DNA from: Verrucomicrobiota bacterium
GTDB lineage: Bacteria; Verrucomicrobiota; Verrucomicrobiia; Limisphaerales; JACDHS01
DNA length: 46,210 nucleotides
Direction of reading: 5' to 3'
Assembly: GCA_013820875.1 (NCBI GenBank)
Contig: JACDHS010000021.1
Span: forward strand, 1-46,210
Part shown: positions 25,941 to 34,407 of the stretch, piece by piece
Numbering within the stretch: the stretch's first letter is position 1
Layout: each line of letters begins with the position of its first letter
Program-made: the position numbers and the translations under genes
Notes under the pieces: generated by a model
Told to the model about the DNA's origin: nothing
Seen by the model: the letters and a program-made list of their open reading frames with translations, nothing else
The model's database searches: none

Positions 25941-27845
25941 ATGGCATCACGTTTCGTTCGGGGACTCCTCCCCATTCTCACACTCGGTTTATGCACCGTC
26001 ACTGCGTTCGCCCAGACCACCCCGGAATATCGCGGGCTCTGGGTCAACGGATGGGCCGGCCTATACGACACTTCCTCGAAGTGTACCACCGTCATCAATC
26101 AAACTCGCGCCGGCAATCTCAACTCCGTCTCCCTCCAGATGCGGCGACGCGGCGATGCGTTTTACAATTCCAATTACGAACCGAAAAATCCGACGGTGGC
26201 ATCTTCCTTTGATCCGCTTGCCGATTTGATCACCAAGGCGCACGACACAAGCAACGGCAAACAGCGTCTCGACGTTCATGCCTGGATGGTCACGTATCAT
26301 ATCTGGCAAGGATCCACGCCTCCTGCTGCTTCGAACCATCCCTTCAACCTGCACCCCGACTGGCTTCTCAGGAATAGCGCGGGGCAGACGTTTATCGGCA
26401 ATGAATACTCGTTTGATCCAGGGCATCCTGAAGTGCAGCGCCACACCTATAACGTGTTCATGGATGTCGTCAGCCGTTACAACATCGACGCGATTAACTT
26501 TGACTACATTCGCTATGCAAGCGCCGACGAAGGCTACAACCCCGTTGCTGTCGCGCGATTCAATCAGCGCTTCGGACGCACCGGCCAGCCCAGCCCTACA
26601 GATCCGGTGTGGAAACAATGGCGCCGCGATCAGATCACTGCGCTCGTCCGAAAAATCTATCTTAACATCCAGGCGACCAAGCCCCAGGTGAAACTCATCG
26701 CCGATACCATCACCTGGTCTCCAGCCGTCTCCACGGCAACGCAGTGGACCAATTCAGCACGTGCCTATAACGACGTCCTCCAGGATTGGCGCGGTTGGAT
26801 GGAGGAGGGGATCCTGGACATCAATCGTCCCATGGCTTACTTCCGTGAATTCAACTCGGTGCAGGCGGCCGATTACCGGACATGGATCCAATTTGCCGCG
26901 AATCAAAAACACAACCGCCACGTGATTATTGGGCCTGCGTTGTATTTGAACAGTGTTTCGGATGGCATCCGGCATATGCGTTTGAGCCGTGTTCCCACCC
27001 CCTCCGGCAAAAAGGCCGACGGAGTTTTCGGGTACGACTACAACACACCCAACAATCAAGGCATTGCCTTGACGACCACGCTGAATTCCTGGGTTGCCCC
27101 CAGCAGCTACGACTCGACGACGCCTCCCATCTTTTCCCAAAAGGTCGCAATACCGTCCATGCCATGGAAAACGTCTCCCACGCGCGGTCACTTGAAAGGT
27201 TTCGTTCGCGGCGGCACTACCGCCAATGATCTTGACGGCGCGACCATGTCGATCACCGGCCCTGTGAACCGCAGTTTCATCAGCGATGGCACCGGCTTCT
27301 TCGGTTCGGTTGACTTGCCACCGGGCAGTTACACCTTGAACGCTTCGTACAGCGGCTTTTCGCCGGTTAGCACCACCTTTTCCATCACTTCCGGATCCGT
27401 GACGACCCGCAACCTCCTCCTCCCAGCGCCCCCGGGCGAAATCATTATTGATAATGGTCAAGCTGCCTATGTCGGCACCTGGAACACGGGAACGTCGTCC
27501 ACCGATAAATATGGCAGCGACTATCGCTTCGCGCACGGCGTCAGCGGAACGGCTACCCACACCGCGACCTATCGTCCGAACATTCCGAGCAACGGCATCT
27601 ACGACGTTTACATTTGGTATCCGCAAGGAAGCAACCGGGCATCGAATGCGCCCTGGAGGATTTCATCCGCGGCTGGGGCCATCACCGTCAACGTGAATCA
27701 ACAGATCAACGGCGGCAAATGGGTGCTCATTTCCTCTGGAAGAACTTTCAACGCTGGAACAACCGGCTTTGTGCGGCTGTCCAATTCAATCGGCTCGACA
27801 ACGCCTGTTGTGATGGCCGATGCGGTTCGATTCGTTCGCCGCTAA
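25941..27845 (+). CDS. Secreted family-10-like glycosyl hydrolase, copy 2, with golvesin-like C-terminal domain
   Basis: A 634-residue exported paralogue of the gene at 23700. The ATG at 25941 (MASRFVRGLLPILTLGLCTVTAFAQTT) aligns with the start of copy 1; the frame is open upstream but adds no signal. It has the same TIM barrel (EYRGLWVNGWAGLYDT, DAINFDYIRYASADEGYNP) and the same regulatory-like domain. An extra ~130-residue C-terminal domain, absent from copy 1 (IIIDNGQAAYVGTWNTGTSS, ATYRPNIPSNGIYDVYIWYP, ...VVMADAVRFVRR), is of the golvesin/xanthan-lyase carbohydrate-binding type. It is probably the complete form; copy 1 lost or never had this module. A strong terminator follows. Confidence 0.88.
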   Translation: MASRFVRGLLPILTLGLCTVTAFAQTTPEYRGLWVNGWAGLYDTSSKCTTVINQTRAGNLNSVSLQMRRRGDAFYNSNYEPKNPTVASSFDPLADLITKAHDTSNGKQRLDVHAWMVTYHIWQGSTPPAASNHPFNLHPDWLLRNSAGQTFIGNEYSFDPGHPEVQRHTYNVFMDVVSRYNIDAINFDYIRYASADEGYNPVAVARFNQRFGRTGQPSPTDPVWKQWRRDQITALVRKIYLNIQATKPQVKLIADTITWSPAVSTATQWTNSARAYNDVLQDWRGWMEEGILDINRPMAYFREFNSVQAADYRTWIQFAANQKHNRHVIIGPALYLNSVSDGIRHMRLSRVPTPSGKKADGVFGYDYNTPNNQGIALTTTLNSWVAPSSYDSTTPPIFSQKVAIPSMPWKTSPTRGHLKGFVRGGTTANDLDGATMSITGPVNRSFISDGTGFFGSVDLPPGSYTLNASYSGFSPVSTTFSITSGSVTTRNLLLPAPPGEIIIDNGQAAYVGTWNTGTSSTDKYGSDYRFAHGVSGTATHTATYRPNIPSNGIYDVYIWYPQGSNRASNAPWRISSAAGAITVNVNQQINGGKWVLISSGRTFNAGTTGFVRLSNSIGSTTPVVMADAVRFVRR

Positions 27846-27867
27846 CGCTGGATTACAATTCGATCGG

Positions 27868-27910
27868 CCGCTCGCGGGTTATTTAACTGCTCGCGAGCGG
27901 TTTTTGTTTT
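27868..27910 (+). terminator. Rho-independent terminator after glycosyl hydrolase copy 2
   Basis: CCGCTCGCG (27868-27876) and CGCGAGCGG (27892-27900) make a perfect 9-bp GC-rich stem with a 15-nt loop, directly followed by TTTTTGTTTT. Confidence 0.9.
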
Positions 27911-27939
27911 CAGAATCTTCTCCTGAATCCCGACAGAGA

Positions 27940-28668
27940 CTACTCGCTATCCAGCTTCGGCGACGCAATCGGTTTCGAGGTCGCCGCAGGTGGCGAGGAA
28001 TTTGGCGTCCTGGCAGCGGATGGTTTGGCAGCATTGGTTGGTTTCGCTGGCGGAATGGCTGTTTTGGTTTCCGCTAAAAAACTATCCAGGATTGCGAGGT
28101 ATTCATCGAAAATATCCGCGGATTCATCATCTCCGCTGCCTCGAAGCTGGCGCAATTGACCTGCTACCGAGGAGGCTTCTTTGCGAAGGTCAGCGATGTT
28201 GATCGTTCCGGTAGACAGTCCGCCGACGATGGAATCGTACTTTTGCAATGCTTTGGGCCCGGCGCCAGCCAGCACCTGGCTTCGAACTTCGCTGACAAGA
28301 TGGGGATTCGCAGCGATGTGATGACTCAAGGAGGAATTGAAATCTATCTGCGGGTTTGGTCCAGTTGAAGGTGAAACAACGGGAACGGGCGGCGCTTTTG
28401 GCGTTGCGGATGGTGCGGTGCCTGGCGTCGGTTGTGTGCCAAAAGAGATCGAAGCAATCTTGTCGCGGCGGATGCGAAGAGTTCCAAGGACATCGCTGTT
28501 TAACACCACCGTGTTGCTTCCCAGTGCCACGACTTTACCGGAATAGCGGTCGCCGTTCTGCATGTCCACCTGGTCGGCTTGAGCGGAAGTCGCGATCGCG
28601 ATGATAAACAGCACGACTGCGGGGATAATACAACGTGAAGAACCCCAACGGAGAAATACCGTCTTCAT
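27940..28668 (-). CDS. Exported protein with Sm-like N-terminal domain
   Basis: A 242-residue protein. The ATG at 28668 (MKTVFLRWGSSRCIIPAVVL) starts a signal peptide ending near AQA; the frame is open further upstream but would place the signal internally. Residues ~35-80 (DQVDMQNGDRYSGKVVALGS, NTVVLNSDVLGTLRIRRDKI, ASISF) form an Sm-like beta-barrel pattern found in many exported PVC proteins. A Pro/Ala/Thr linker follows, then a helical segment (LVSEVRSQVLAGAGPKALQK), then a second Pro/Ala-rich tail. The function is unknown. Confidence 0.72.
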   Translation of the reverse strand: MKTVFLRWGSSRCIIPAVVLFIIAIATSAQADQVDMQNGDRYSGKVVALGSNTVVLNSDVLGTLRIRRDKIASISFGTQPTPGTAPSATPKAPPVPVVSPSTGPNPQIDFNSSLSHHIAANPHLVSEVRSQVLAGAGPKALQKYDSIVGGLSTGTINIADLRKEASSVAGQLRQLRGSGDDESADIFDEYLAILDSFLAETKTAIPPAKPTNAAKPSAARTPNSSPPAATSKPIASPKLDSE

Positions 28669-28724
28669 GCACAAACCATAATGGCCCAGCACAATAATGC
28701 AATAAGGAGCTGCCTGAGTTTTGG

Positions 28725-29654
28725 TTAACACGCCCCTTCAACAGAAGAGCGGCGACGCTGTCTTCCAGTGATTAAGTCGTTGCGTTCCACCAGTCCGAGC
28801 GCCCATTGGTTGGGGAAATGGTAGGCACGATCCATCTCCGGCGCCAGCTTGTCGATCGTGAAGCTTTTGGCCTTAATCTGGTCTGCAGGCATTCGTTCCA
28901 GGAGCATCACTGCGGGCCAATAATCTTCCTCGTTTAATTCGAACGGTTTCCACGTGGTTTTCTTTCCTGTCGGCAGCGGGGAACGACCAGTTCGCATCAC
29001 CCTCTTGAGCACGCGAAGCGGCGGAATCAAACCGTTCGCCGAGATCAGTTCGCCCTCGAGCCACAGGTTTGCCAAGTGTTCGGCAAACTGCCGCCGCCGT
29101 TCATCCAGATTGTGCTTCTCTTTCAGGTATAAATACTTGGAGTCATCGTGATGAAATTTTGCCGCCAGCCTTGGAAAATGCCGCGACAATTCCCATTCGT
29201 TCGCGAACTGGCCGGACGGTTCGCGGGGATGCGGATTTGAAATCCCGTCATCCTCGTTCTTCTCTCCTTTTTCCTCGTAAACCTCGCTTACGACATACTG
29301 ATAACCCTCGTAGCACGCTGAACGCTCCTTCATATCTGTGTCTGCCAACGAGTCTGGGTCGGACACGGCATTTTGGTAGGTGCTCTTGCCCATTGAGATA
29401 AGCGTGCTTCGAAAATCCATGAACGAATCGTCACCGCACCCGCCGCAAATCAGTGCAGCAGCGTCCCACAAGGGACGTGAATACGCGCTATAATACAAGT
29501 CGCGGAAATGTCTTCCGAATGCTCGGACCTTTTCAGCAGGTAATTGGCGCAATTCGTCCGCAAGCAATTTGCATTTCGTATCCATGTCGCCGCCCGAGGC
29601 GACATGAACGCGCTCAACGATGGCCCAAAAATCATCAATGGTCATAAGCTGCAT
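28725..29654 (-). CDS. DUF4240 domain protein
   Basis: A 309-residue cytoplasmic protein. MTIDDFWAIVERVHVASGGD and LRQLPAEKVRAFGRHFRDLY, then DSFMDFRSTLISMG, are the usual DUF4240 features ('fW.lid.a...', 'd.f..Fr.wLis.G'). The C-terminal half (LRVLKRVMRTGRSPLPTGKK...) is additional. I choose the ATG at 29654 because GGTGGAG stands nine bases upstream; GTG at 29660 (directly after the stop of the ATPase gene) and ATG at 29645 are alternatives. It follows the ATPase gene with essentially no gap, so the two are probably cotranscribed. DUF4240 has no established activity. Confidence 0.85.
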   Translation of the reverse strand: MQLMTIDDFWAIVERVHVASGGDMDTKCKLLADELRQLPAEKVRAFGRHFRDLYYSAYSRPLWDAAALICGGCGDDSFMDFRSTLISMGKSTYQNAVSDPDSLADTDMKERSACYEGYQYVVSEVYEEKGEKNEDDGISNPHPREPSGQFANEWELSRHFPRLAAKFHHDDSKYLYLKEKHNLDERRRQFAEHLANLWLEGELISANGLIPPLRVLKRVMRTGRSPLPTGKKTTWKPFELNEEDYWPAVMLLERMPADQIKAKSFTIDKLAPEMDRAYHFPNQWALGLVERNDLITGRQRRRSSVEGAC

Positions 29655-29660
29655 GCACAC

Positions 29661-30833
29661 TCACTCCACCCACTTCCAATGCGGGCGATCGAGCGATGTT
29701 TGTCCTTTCACCTGCGTCTGGCCGAGCTCTTTCTCCAATTCGATCAGATGAACATCCGCGCCTCTGTTCAGTTCATCCGCCAATGCGGCGGAATGTGTCA
29801 CGACCCAGAGCTGCATTCGTTCGGACGCATTGACGATGAGTTTGGCCAACGCAGGAAGCAGGTCGGGATGCAGACTCGTCTCCGGTTCGTTCAAGACCAT
29901 CATCTGAGGAGGACGCGGCGTGAGCAACGCGGCCACCCACAACAAATAACGCAACGTGCCGTCAGATAACTCCGCTCCGGTGAGAGGTCGCAGCAGACCG
30001 GGCAGACGAAGTTCAACGGCGAACCGGCAATCGCCCGGTTGAGCGATGGACAATTCCGCTCCAGGAAACGCTTCATGGACGGCGTGCGCCACTTCATCGG
30101 GATCACCGATCTCCATGATCGTTTGCAGCGCGGCAGCAAGGTCTTTGCCGTCGTGTCCGAGCACCATCGTCCGCGTGCCCAATTGCGGCGAGCGACACGG
30201 CGCGTCGGGATCGGTGCGGAATTGATCGTAAAAGCGCCACCCGCGAATCGTTTCGCGCAACATCAAAACTTCCGGTGCCGTATTCGGATCAGCGATCTGG
30301 AGAAAAATGCTTTCGAACAGGTTCAATCCGCCGTCGTGAAGCTGCCAACCTTGATCCGTGCGAATTCGGACTGAGGGCCCGGTTCGATCCACCAGCACCC
30401 GTTCCGGTTTGCAAACCGGGCCGGACCAGATGCATTCACGTTTAATCTCCGGGTCCAACGCAAACGCCGTTGGATTCATCCTATCCGCTGGCGGCGGCAG
30501 TCCCATGGCGATGCAATAACCAAAATCCTCTCCCGAAAATCCAAGCTTCAAGCGCTTCGGATCCTTTCGCGCCGTCCCTTGAATCGGGACACGTCCGGCA
30601 CGCATGTCGCGCGTGATTTTCTCCGGCCCCGCCCAGAAGGTGGAAGGAAGCCCGCCTTCCCGAGCCAACGAACTGACAATGCCACCGCTCGCCGTGTCTG
30701 CGAGCAGCCGCAGACTTTTGTAGAGATTCGATTTGCCCGACCCGTTCACCCCTTTGATGACATTCAATCTTCCCAGCGGAACAACGAGGTTCCGCAAAGA
30801 GCGATAGTTCTCAACGGCCAAGGTGGTGAGCAT
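29661..30833 (-). CDS. RecF/SMC-like AAA ATPase
   Basis: A 390-residue ATPase of the AAA_21/AAA_15 type. VENYRSLRNLVVPLGRLNVI opens the domain. Walker A is GVNGSGKSN (~residues 28-36), a signature-like LSDGTLRYLLWVAAL (~290-305) follows, Walker B is MMVLNEPETSLHPDLL and the switch histidine is in WVVTHSAAL. There is no Toprim or other nuclease domain after it, unlike full OLD proteins. Such standalone ATPases often pair with an effector in defence loci. Here the partner on the same strand is the DUF4240 protein. It is divergent from the FRG/DUF262 pair. Confidence 0.88.
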   Translation of the reverse strand: MLTTLAVENYRSLRNLVVPLGRLNVIKGVNGSGKSNLYKSLRLLADTASGGIVSSLAREGGLPSTFWAGPEKITRDMRAGRVPIQGTARKDPKRLKLGFSGEDFGYCIAMGLPPPADRMNPTAFALDPEIKRECIWSGPVCKPERVLVDRTGPSVRIRTDQGWQLHDGGLNLFESIFLQIADPNTAPEVLMLRETIRGWRFYDQFRTDPDAPCRSPQLGTRTMVLGHDGKDLAAALQTIMEIGDPDEVAHAVHEAFPGAELSIAQPGDCRFAVELRLPGLLRPLTGAELSDGTLRYLLWVAALLTPRPPQMMVLNEPETSLHPDLLPALAKLIVNASERMQLWVVTHSAALADELNRGADVHLIELEKELGQTQVKGQTSLDRPHWKWVE

Positions 30834-30895
30834 GTGGTGGCGAGACTAACCGGAAAACGGGTCAGCCTTCAACACCACGTAAATTCAAAAATCTG

Positions 30896-30919
30896 TGTCA
30901 ATAGTACGGACCTGACCCC
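30896..30919 (+). repeat. MITE-terminus-like repeat, left flank of FRG/DUF262
   Basis: TGTCAATAGTACGGACCTGA followed by CCCC. A related sequence (TGTCAATACTATGGACTGAA then CCC) forms the right end of the MITE-like element at 33011-33144, in the same orientation. The FRG/DUF262 pair therefore has directly repeated related sequences on both sides. No matching inverted terminus is visible at this left copy. Confidence 0.6.
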
Positions 30920-31012
30920 AAACTTTCATTGGACAAATTTTTAATTCCAAGCAAACTCCCTAGACATCAACCCTTGGACATCAACCCTTCGACTGCAACG
31001 GGATAGAACCGC

Positions 31013-31798
31013 ATGAAAAACGTGAAAAAAACCACGAACAATGGTTCGTTCAAAAGCATTGGAGAACTGATCGATTTACTCAAACGCGGGTCTATCGGGA
31101 AGTCGACTGTTTGGTTTAGGGGACAATCCGTAGCAAAATGGAAGCTGCAGCCCTCGATCATGAGGCCACCGCACTCGTTCGATGATGAGGTTGTTCTTCT
31201 TAAAAGGTTTAAGCAAAATGCTGTTTCATTGATGGACGCCGTGCCAACATCGGAAGCGGATTGGCTCTTCCTGATGCAACATCATGATGTTCCGACCAGA
31301 CTCCTTGATTGGACGGAAAGCCCTTTAGTTTCCCTTTATTTCGCAGTTGGGCCGTCGGGTGATAGTAAACACGATTCGGAAGATGCAGCGCTTTGGTGCC
31401 TTTTTCCGCATTCACTGAATCATATGGTAGGTGTTCGCATGGATTCAACCCATGACATTCCGAGTTTCGGTCATGAGGATGTTTTAGACGGCTATCTTCC
31501 TTCACGAGCGGCTGGAATCAAAAGCGCGTCACCTAAACCGATTGCGCTGATTGCCCCACGCCCCTTTCGGCGCCTACACGTTCAGCAGGGTGTTTTTACA
31601 CTTTTTCACCGCAACCCAATTCCTTTGGAGGAGATCGTGGATGACTACGGCAAATCTCCACATATTGTAAAGTTCATTATACCGGCAAGTGCCAAGCCTA
31701 AGCTGCGTCAAGAGCTGCAACTTCTGCAAATTGACCGGCTTGCGCTCTTCCCCGAATTGGAAAACGTCGCAGCACGAATTTTGATTCTCAAAAAATGA
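31013..31798 (+). CDS. FRG-domain protein
   Basis: A 261-residue protein with a complete FRG domain. VWFRGQSVAKWKLQPSI (~residues 40-56) is the name-giving motif. LFLMQHHDVPTRLLDWTESP, then LVSLYFAVG (~85-113), is the second invariant block. The C-terminal third has APRPFRRLHVQQGVFTLFHR (~185-204), another typical FRG segment. The biochemical activity is unknown. FRG proteins are recurrent in defence islands, abortive-infection-like loci and mobile regions. The stop codon overlaps the start of the DUF262 gene by four bases (ATGA), so they are very probably a functional pair. The coding sequence is visibly richer in A/T than the housekeeping genes nearby. Confidence 0.9.
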   Translation: MKNVKKTTNNGSFKSIGELIDLLKRGSIGKSTVWFRGQSVAKWKLQPSIMRPPHSFDDEVVLLKRFKQNAVSLMDAVPTSEADWLFLMQHHDVPTRLLDWTESPLVSLYFAVGPSGDSKHDSEDAALWCLFPHSLNHMVGVRMDSTHDIPSFGHEDVLDGYLPSRAAGIKSASPKPIALIAPRPFRRLHVQQGVFTLFHRNPIPLEEIVDDYGKSPHIVKFIIPASAKPKLRQELQLLQIDRLALFPELENVAARILILKK

Positions 31799-32916
31799 AG
31801 ACAAATTCCTTATCCCATTCACCGACTGAGATTAACGTATTTCCGCTCACTAATACAAACTCAGCGATTCTAACGTATCTCGATAGAGATAAGGTATTCA
31901 TGAATCCGACGTATCAGCGCGAAGGAAATATTTGGCCTGATGAAAAAAAACAGCTATTGATTGATTCACTTATCAATCGCTTCGATATTCCAAAACTGTA
32001 CTTTCACGAGTATCTTGAGCCTCAGCTTATTGAAGGAAAAAAGAAAAAATACGCAGTCATCGACGGGAAACAGCGTCTTTTGGCTATTTGGGACTTCATT
32101 GACAATGCTTTTCCTTTGGGGGACCGATTTGAATATTTACCTGATCCAAGCTTAAATCTTTCCGGGCTTACTTATCGCGAATTAACGGAATCCTACCCTC
32201 ACGTCAAAGCGCAATTTGATAATTGGCCTTTGGCGATAATGGTGGTGCGTACCGATGACATCGAGTTGATTGAAGATATGTTCTCGCGACTAAATGAAGC
32301 GGTTCCATTAAATGCCGCCGAGAAACGTAATGCTTTTGGCGGACCATTGCCTCCTCTTATCCGGAAACTGGTCAAAGAATCTCTTTTCGTAACTAAACTT
32401 CCGTTCAAGAACAGTCGATATCGCCATTTTGATGTGGCCTGCAAATTCCTCTATCTCTGTATGATAGGCAGTCCGGCGGATACAAAAAAAATCAAGCTTG
32501 ACGAGTTTGTTAAGGATTTCCAGAAATCGTCAGATACCAAAAAGGGACGGGAGTTGTATGCGGCCACTACAAAGATACTTACTCACATGAGTGATATCTT
32601 CACAGTGGGTGACCCACTTTTGAAAAATATCGGAACAGTTGTCGCCTACTTTCTTATATTTAAGCGAGCCGCGGCAGCAGGAGAATTAACAGGGCTTAGC
32701 CGAAAGAGATTCGTCGAATTTGATGCTCATCGAGAAAAAAATTCCGAAATTGCTGCTAAAGATATTACCAAGGCTGACTACGAATTTATGAAGTTCGATG
32801 AACTAACCGGTTCTGTGAACGACGGACATGCAATTCGATTCCGCTGCAGATTGATTAGTAAGTTCGTTCTTGGGGCAACATCCAAGACTGCGCTCTCATT
32901 CCCAGAAAAAGTGTAG
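31795..32916 (+). CDS. DUF262 (GmrS/ParB-like) protein without an HNH domain
   Basis: A 373-residue protein with an N-terminal DUF262 fold. NPTYQREGNIWPDEKKQLLI (~residues 39-58), VIDGKQRLLAIWDF (~89-102, the DGQQR-type nucleotide-binding motif) and MFSRLNEAVPLNAAEKRNAF (~163-182) are all present. DUF262 proteins such as GmrSD or SspE-like restriction factors often have a C-terminal DUF1524 HNH nuclease; the H/N/H pattern is not seen in the C-terminal ~170 residues, which look helical. It may bind and hydrolyse nucleotides, or nick DNA through the ParB-like domain, with the FRG protein as partner. This is inferred from family and gene overlap. The coding sequence is A/T-rich. Confidence 0.88.
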   Translation: MKTNSLSHSPTEINVFPLTNTNSAILTYLDRDKVFMNPTYQREGNIWPDEKKQLLIDSLINRFDIPKLYFHEYLEPQLIEGKKKKYAVIDGKQRLLAIWDFIDNAFPLGDRFEYLPDPSLNLSGLTYRELTESYPHVKAQFDNWPLAIMVVRTDDIELIEDMFSRLNEAVPLNAAEKRNAFGGPLPPLIRKLVKESLFVTKLPFKNSRYRHFDVACKFLYLCMIGSPADTKKIKLDEFVKDFQKSSDTKKGRELYAATTKILTHMSDIFTVGDPLLKNIGTVVAYFLIFKRAAAAGELTGLSRKRFVEFDAHREKNSEIAAKDITKADYEFMKFDELTGSVNDGHAIRFRCRLISKFVLGATSKTALSFPEKV

Positions 32917-33010
32917 TCGCAATAATCGTATAAAAAGCAACCTCGGAACTGCTGATAGATCGCACCTATGTTATTTTCGGAATAGCGGTTTCTTCAGCAA
33001 CGCGAAAAAA

Positions 33011-33144
33011 GGGGTCACTCCTCACTATTTACATCAATCCTCTCGCCGATCGCCAAATCGTTCTAGAGTATTGAGACTTTGCCGCCGATGGCTTGGAATG
33101 CTTCAAGCCACTGCAAACTTGTGTCAATACTATGGACTGAACCC
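33011..33144. mobile_element. MITE-like element of 134 bp
   Basis: Terminal inverted repeats of 23 bp match at 17 positions: the left end begins GGGGTCACTCC and ends ACTATTTACA (33011-33033); the right end begins TGTCAATACTATGGAC and ends GAACCC (33122-33144). The interior has no gene. No target-site duplication is obvious. The right terminus is related to the sequence at 30896-30919. The remaining bases of 32917-33174 show nothing else. Confidence 0.6.
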
Positions 33145-33174
33145 TTTTCCATTGGCGAATTAGCCTCGATTGAA

Positions 33175-34407
33175 CTACAGAAATGCTTTGATTTCGCTCC
33201 AAGTCACGTCTTCGGCCTTCTTAGGTAGAGGGCACAGTTGCCTTGCTTGGACCCAGTGATCCCAATGCTGGTAAATAGCTGCCCGAGCGTGTTGCTGGCA
33301 GTTCTGAGGGTGTGGGTGGACTACCACAATTCTGTTCTCTTTTGATCGTAGAAGCCATGCAATTAATCGCGAATTGATTCCCTTATCACCGAAGCCGTAT
33401 CCGCAAGTTACAATCCGATTAACTTTCTTAAGAGCATTATAGAATTCCACATGGAGATCCTCATATAGATAGTTCGTGTAATCGCTCATTTTGTTGTGCG
33501 TTCCCATGAGTATCAGTGGTCTCGTTATGTCCACTCCAGGTAACACTTTGGTGATCTGAGCCACACCTGGAGACACACGTTTTTCAGTTTTAGACTCCCG
33601 AATCCAGACCCAATCCACTGAACCGTGCAGCTTTACAAATTTCAAAATACAAGTATCGAACAGTTCAGGCCTCCAATAACGGACGCCGTGTTCGTCAGGT
33701 TGATCAAAGCCATCCACATGGTTCACCTCTAACTTTTGGAGTAACCGGTCCAGTAGGGGGTCGTGGTTCAGAGAAAAAATCCAGTTGGTTTCTGCAGTTC
33801 TGCACGCTTCACCTATCCAGGATAAGTAGTCGACTGAGCATTTTGGCTTTGACAGTTCTGCAGCTACAATGTCGCGAATGTAGTTGGACGCTTCATTCGC
33901 GACTTGGAGAAGATTGGAAAGACGATGCATGTACCAGTCGCCGTTACTCCTTCGTACGGACCTAAGTTTTTGAGGATCTTCAGTCAGCACGCTTTGAAGT
34001 TTATGGTCTAGATCTCGAATCAAGGGATTCAACGCCGGATTTTCTAGATCGCCGCTGAGACTGCCAACGATCTGATGAAGCATAAATTGAAGATCTTCAT
34101 AGTTTGGCTGCCGTTCCGCGTAAAAATATAGATCGGCTTCGGACTTGAGCAGTTGAAGAAGCAGGCGAATTCGGTTTAAAGCCCCGGTCGAGGAATGTTC
34201 CATGGCCTGTGGACATTCGCCGGAAAGGTATCTACCGCTTGTGTGCAGAAACACGTCACTATCTCCAAGAACCCGTGTCGTGAGTAGTGCTGTACTGGGG
34301 AGACCGGCTCTGATTGAACTTCCGGCACCAAACAAAAACGCGAGAGACATACCTGAAAGTATGGAGGAGACGTTGATCTGCTTTAGCTCGGTTTCACGAT
34401 GTGCCAA
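33175..34407 (-). CDS. SIR2-like protein
   Basis: A 410-residue protein with a SIR2-like NAD-binding fold. AFLFGAGSSIRAGLPS (~residues 23-38) is the glycine-rich NAD loop. NWIFSLNHDPLLDRLL (~220-235) holds the Asn-Asp that replaces the TQNID motif, and FVKLHGSVDW (~263-272) carries the catalytic-position histidine. ILMGTHNKMSDYTNYLYEDL, then NRIVTCGYGFGDKGINSRLI, is the later fold half with its sensor strand. The residues needed for NAD cleavage seem present. SIR2 domains of this class act as NADase effectors in several anti-phage systems (Thoeris, DSR, SPARSA). The gene overlaps the end of the upstream nuclease gene by 25 bp if the first ATG is used; an internal ATG at 34350 would leave a 32-bp gap. 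Confidence 0.85.
   Translation of the reverse strand: MAHRETELKQINVSSILSGMSLAFLFGAGSSIRAGLPSTALLTTRVLGDSDVFLHTSGRYLSGECPQAMEHSSTGALNRIRLLLQLLKSEADLYFYAERQPNYEDLQFMLHQIVGSLSGDLENPALNPLIRDLDHKLQSVLTEDPQKLRSVRRSNGDWYMHRLSNLLQVANEASNYIRDIVAAELSKPKCSVDYLSWIGEACRTAETNWIFSLNHDPLLDRLLQKLEVNHVDGFDQPDEHGVRYWRPELFDTCILKFVKLHGSVDWVWIRESKTEKRVSPGVAQITKVLPGVDITRPLILMGTHNKMSDYTNYLYEDLHVEFYNALKKVNRIVTCGYGFGDKGINSRLIAWLLRSKENRIVVVHPHPQNCQQHARAAIYQHWDHWVQARQLCPLPKKAEDVTWSEIKAFL

Noticed and set aside
26754-27626. 290-codon frame on minus opposite glycosyl hydrolase copy 2
   Set aside because: The plus strand encodes a clear protein family with conserved motifs; the antisense has no recognisable domain.
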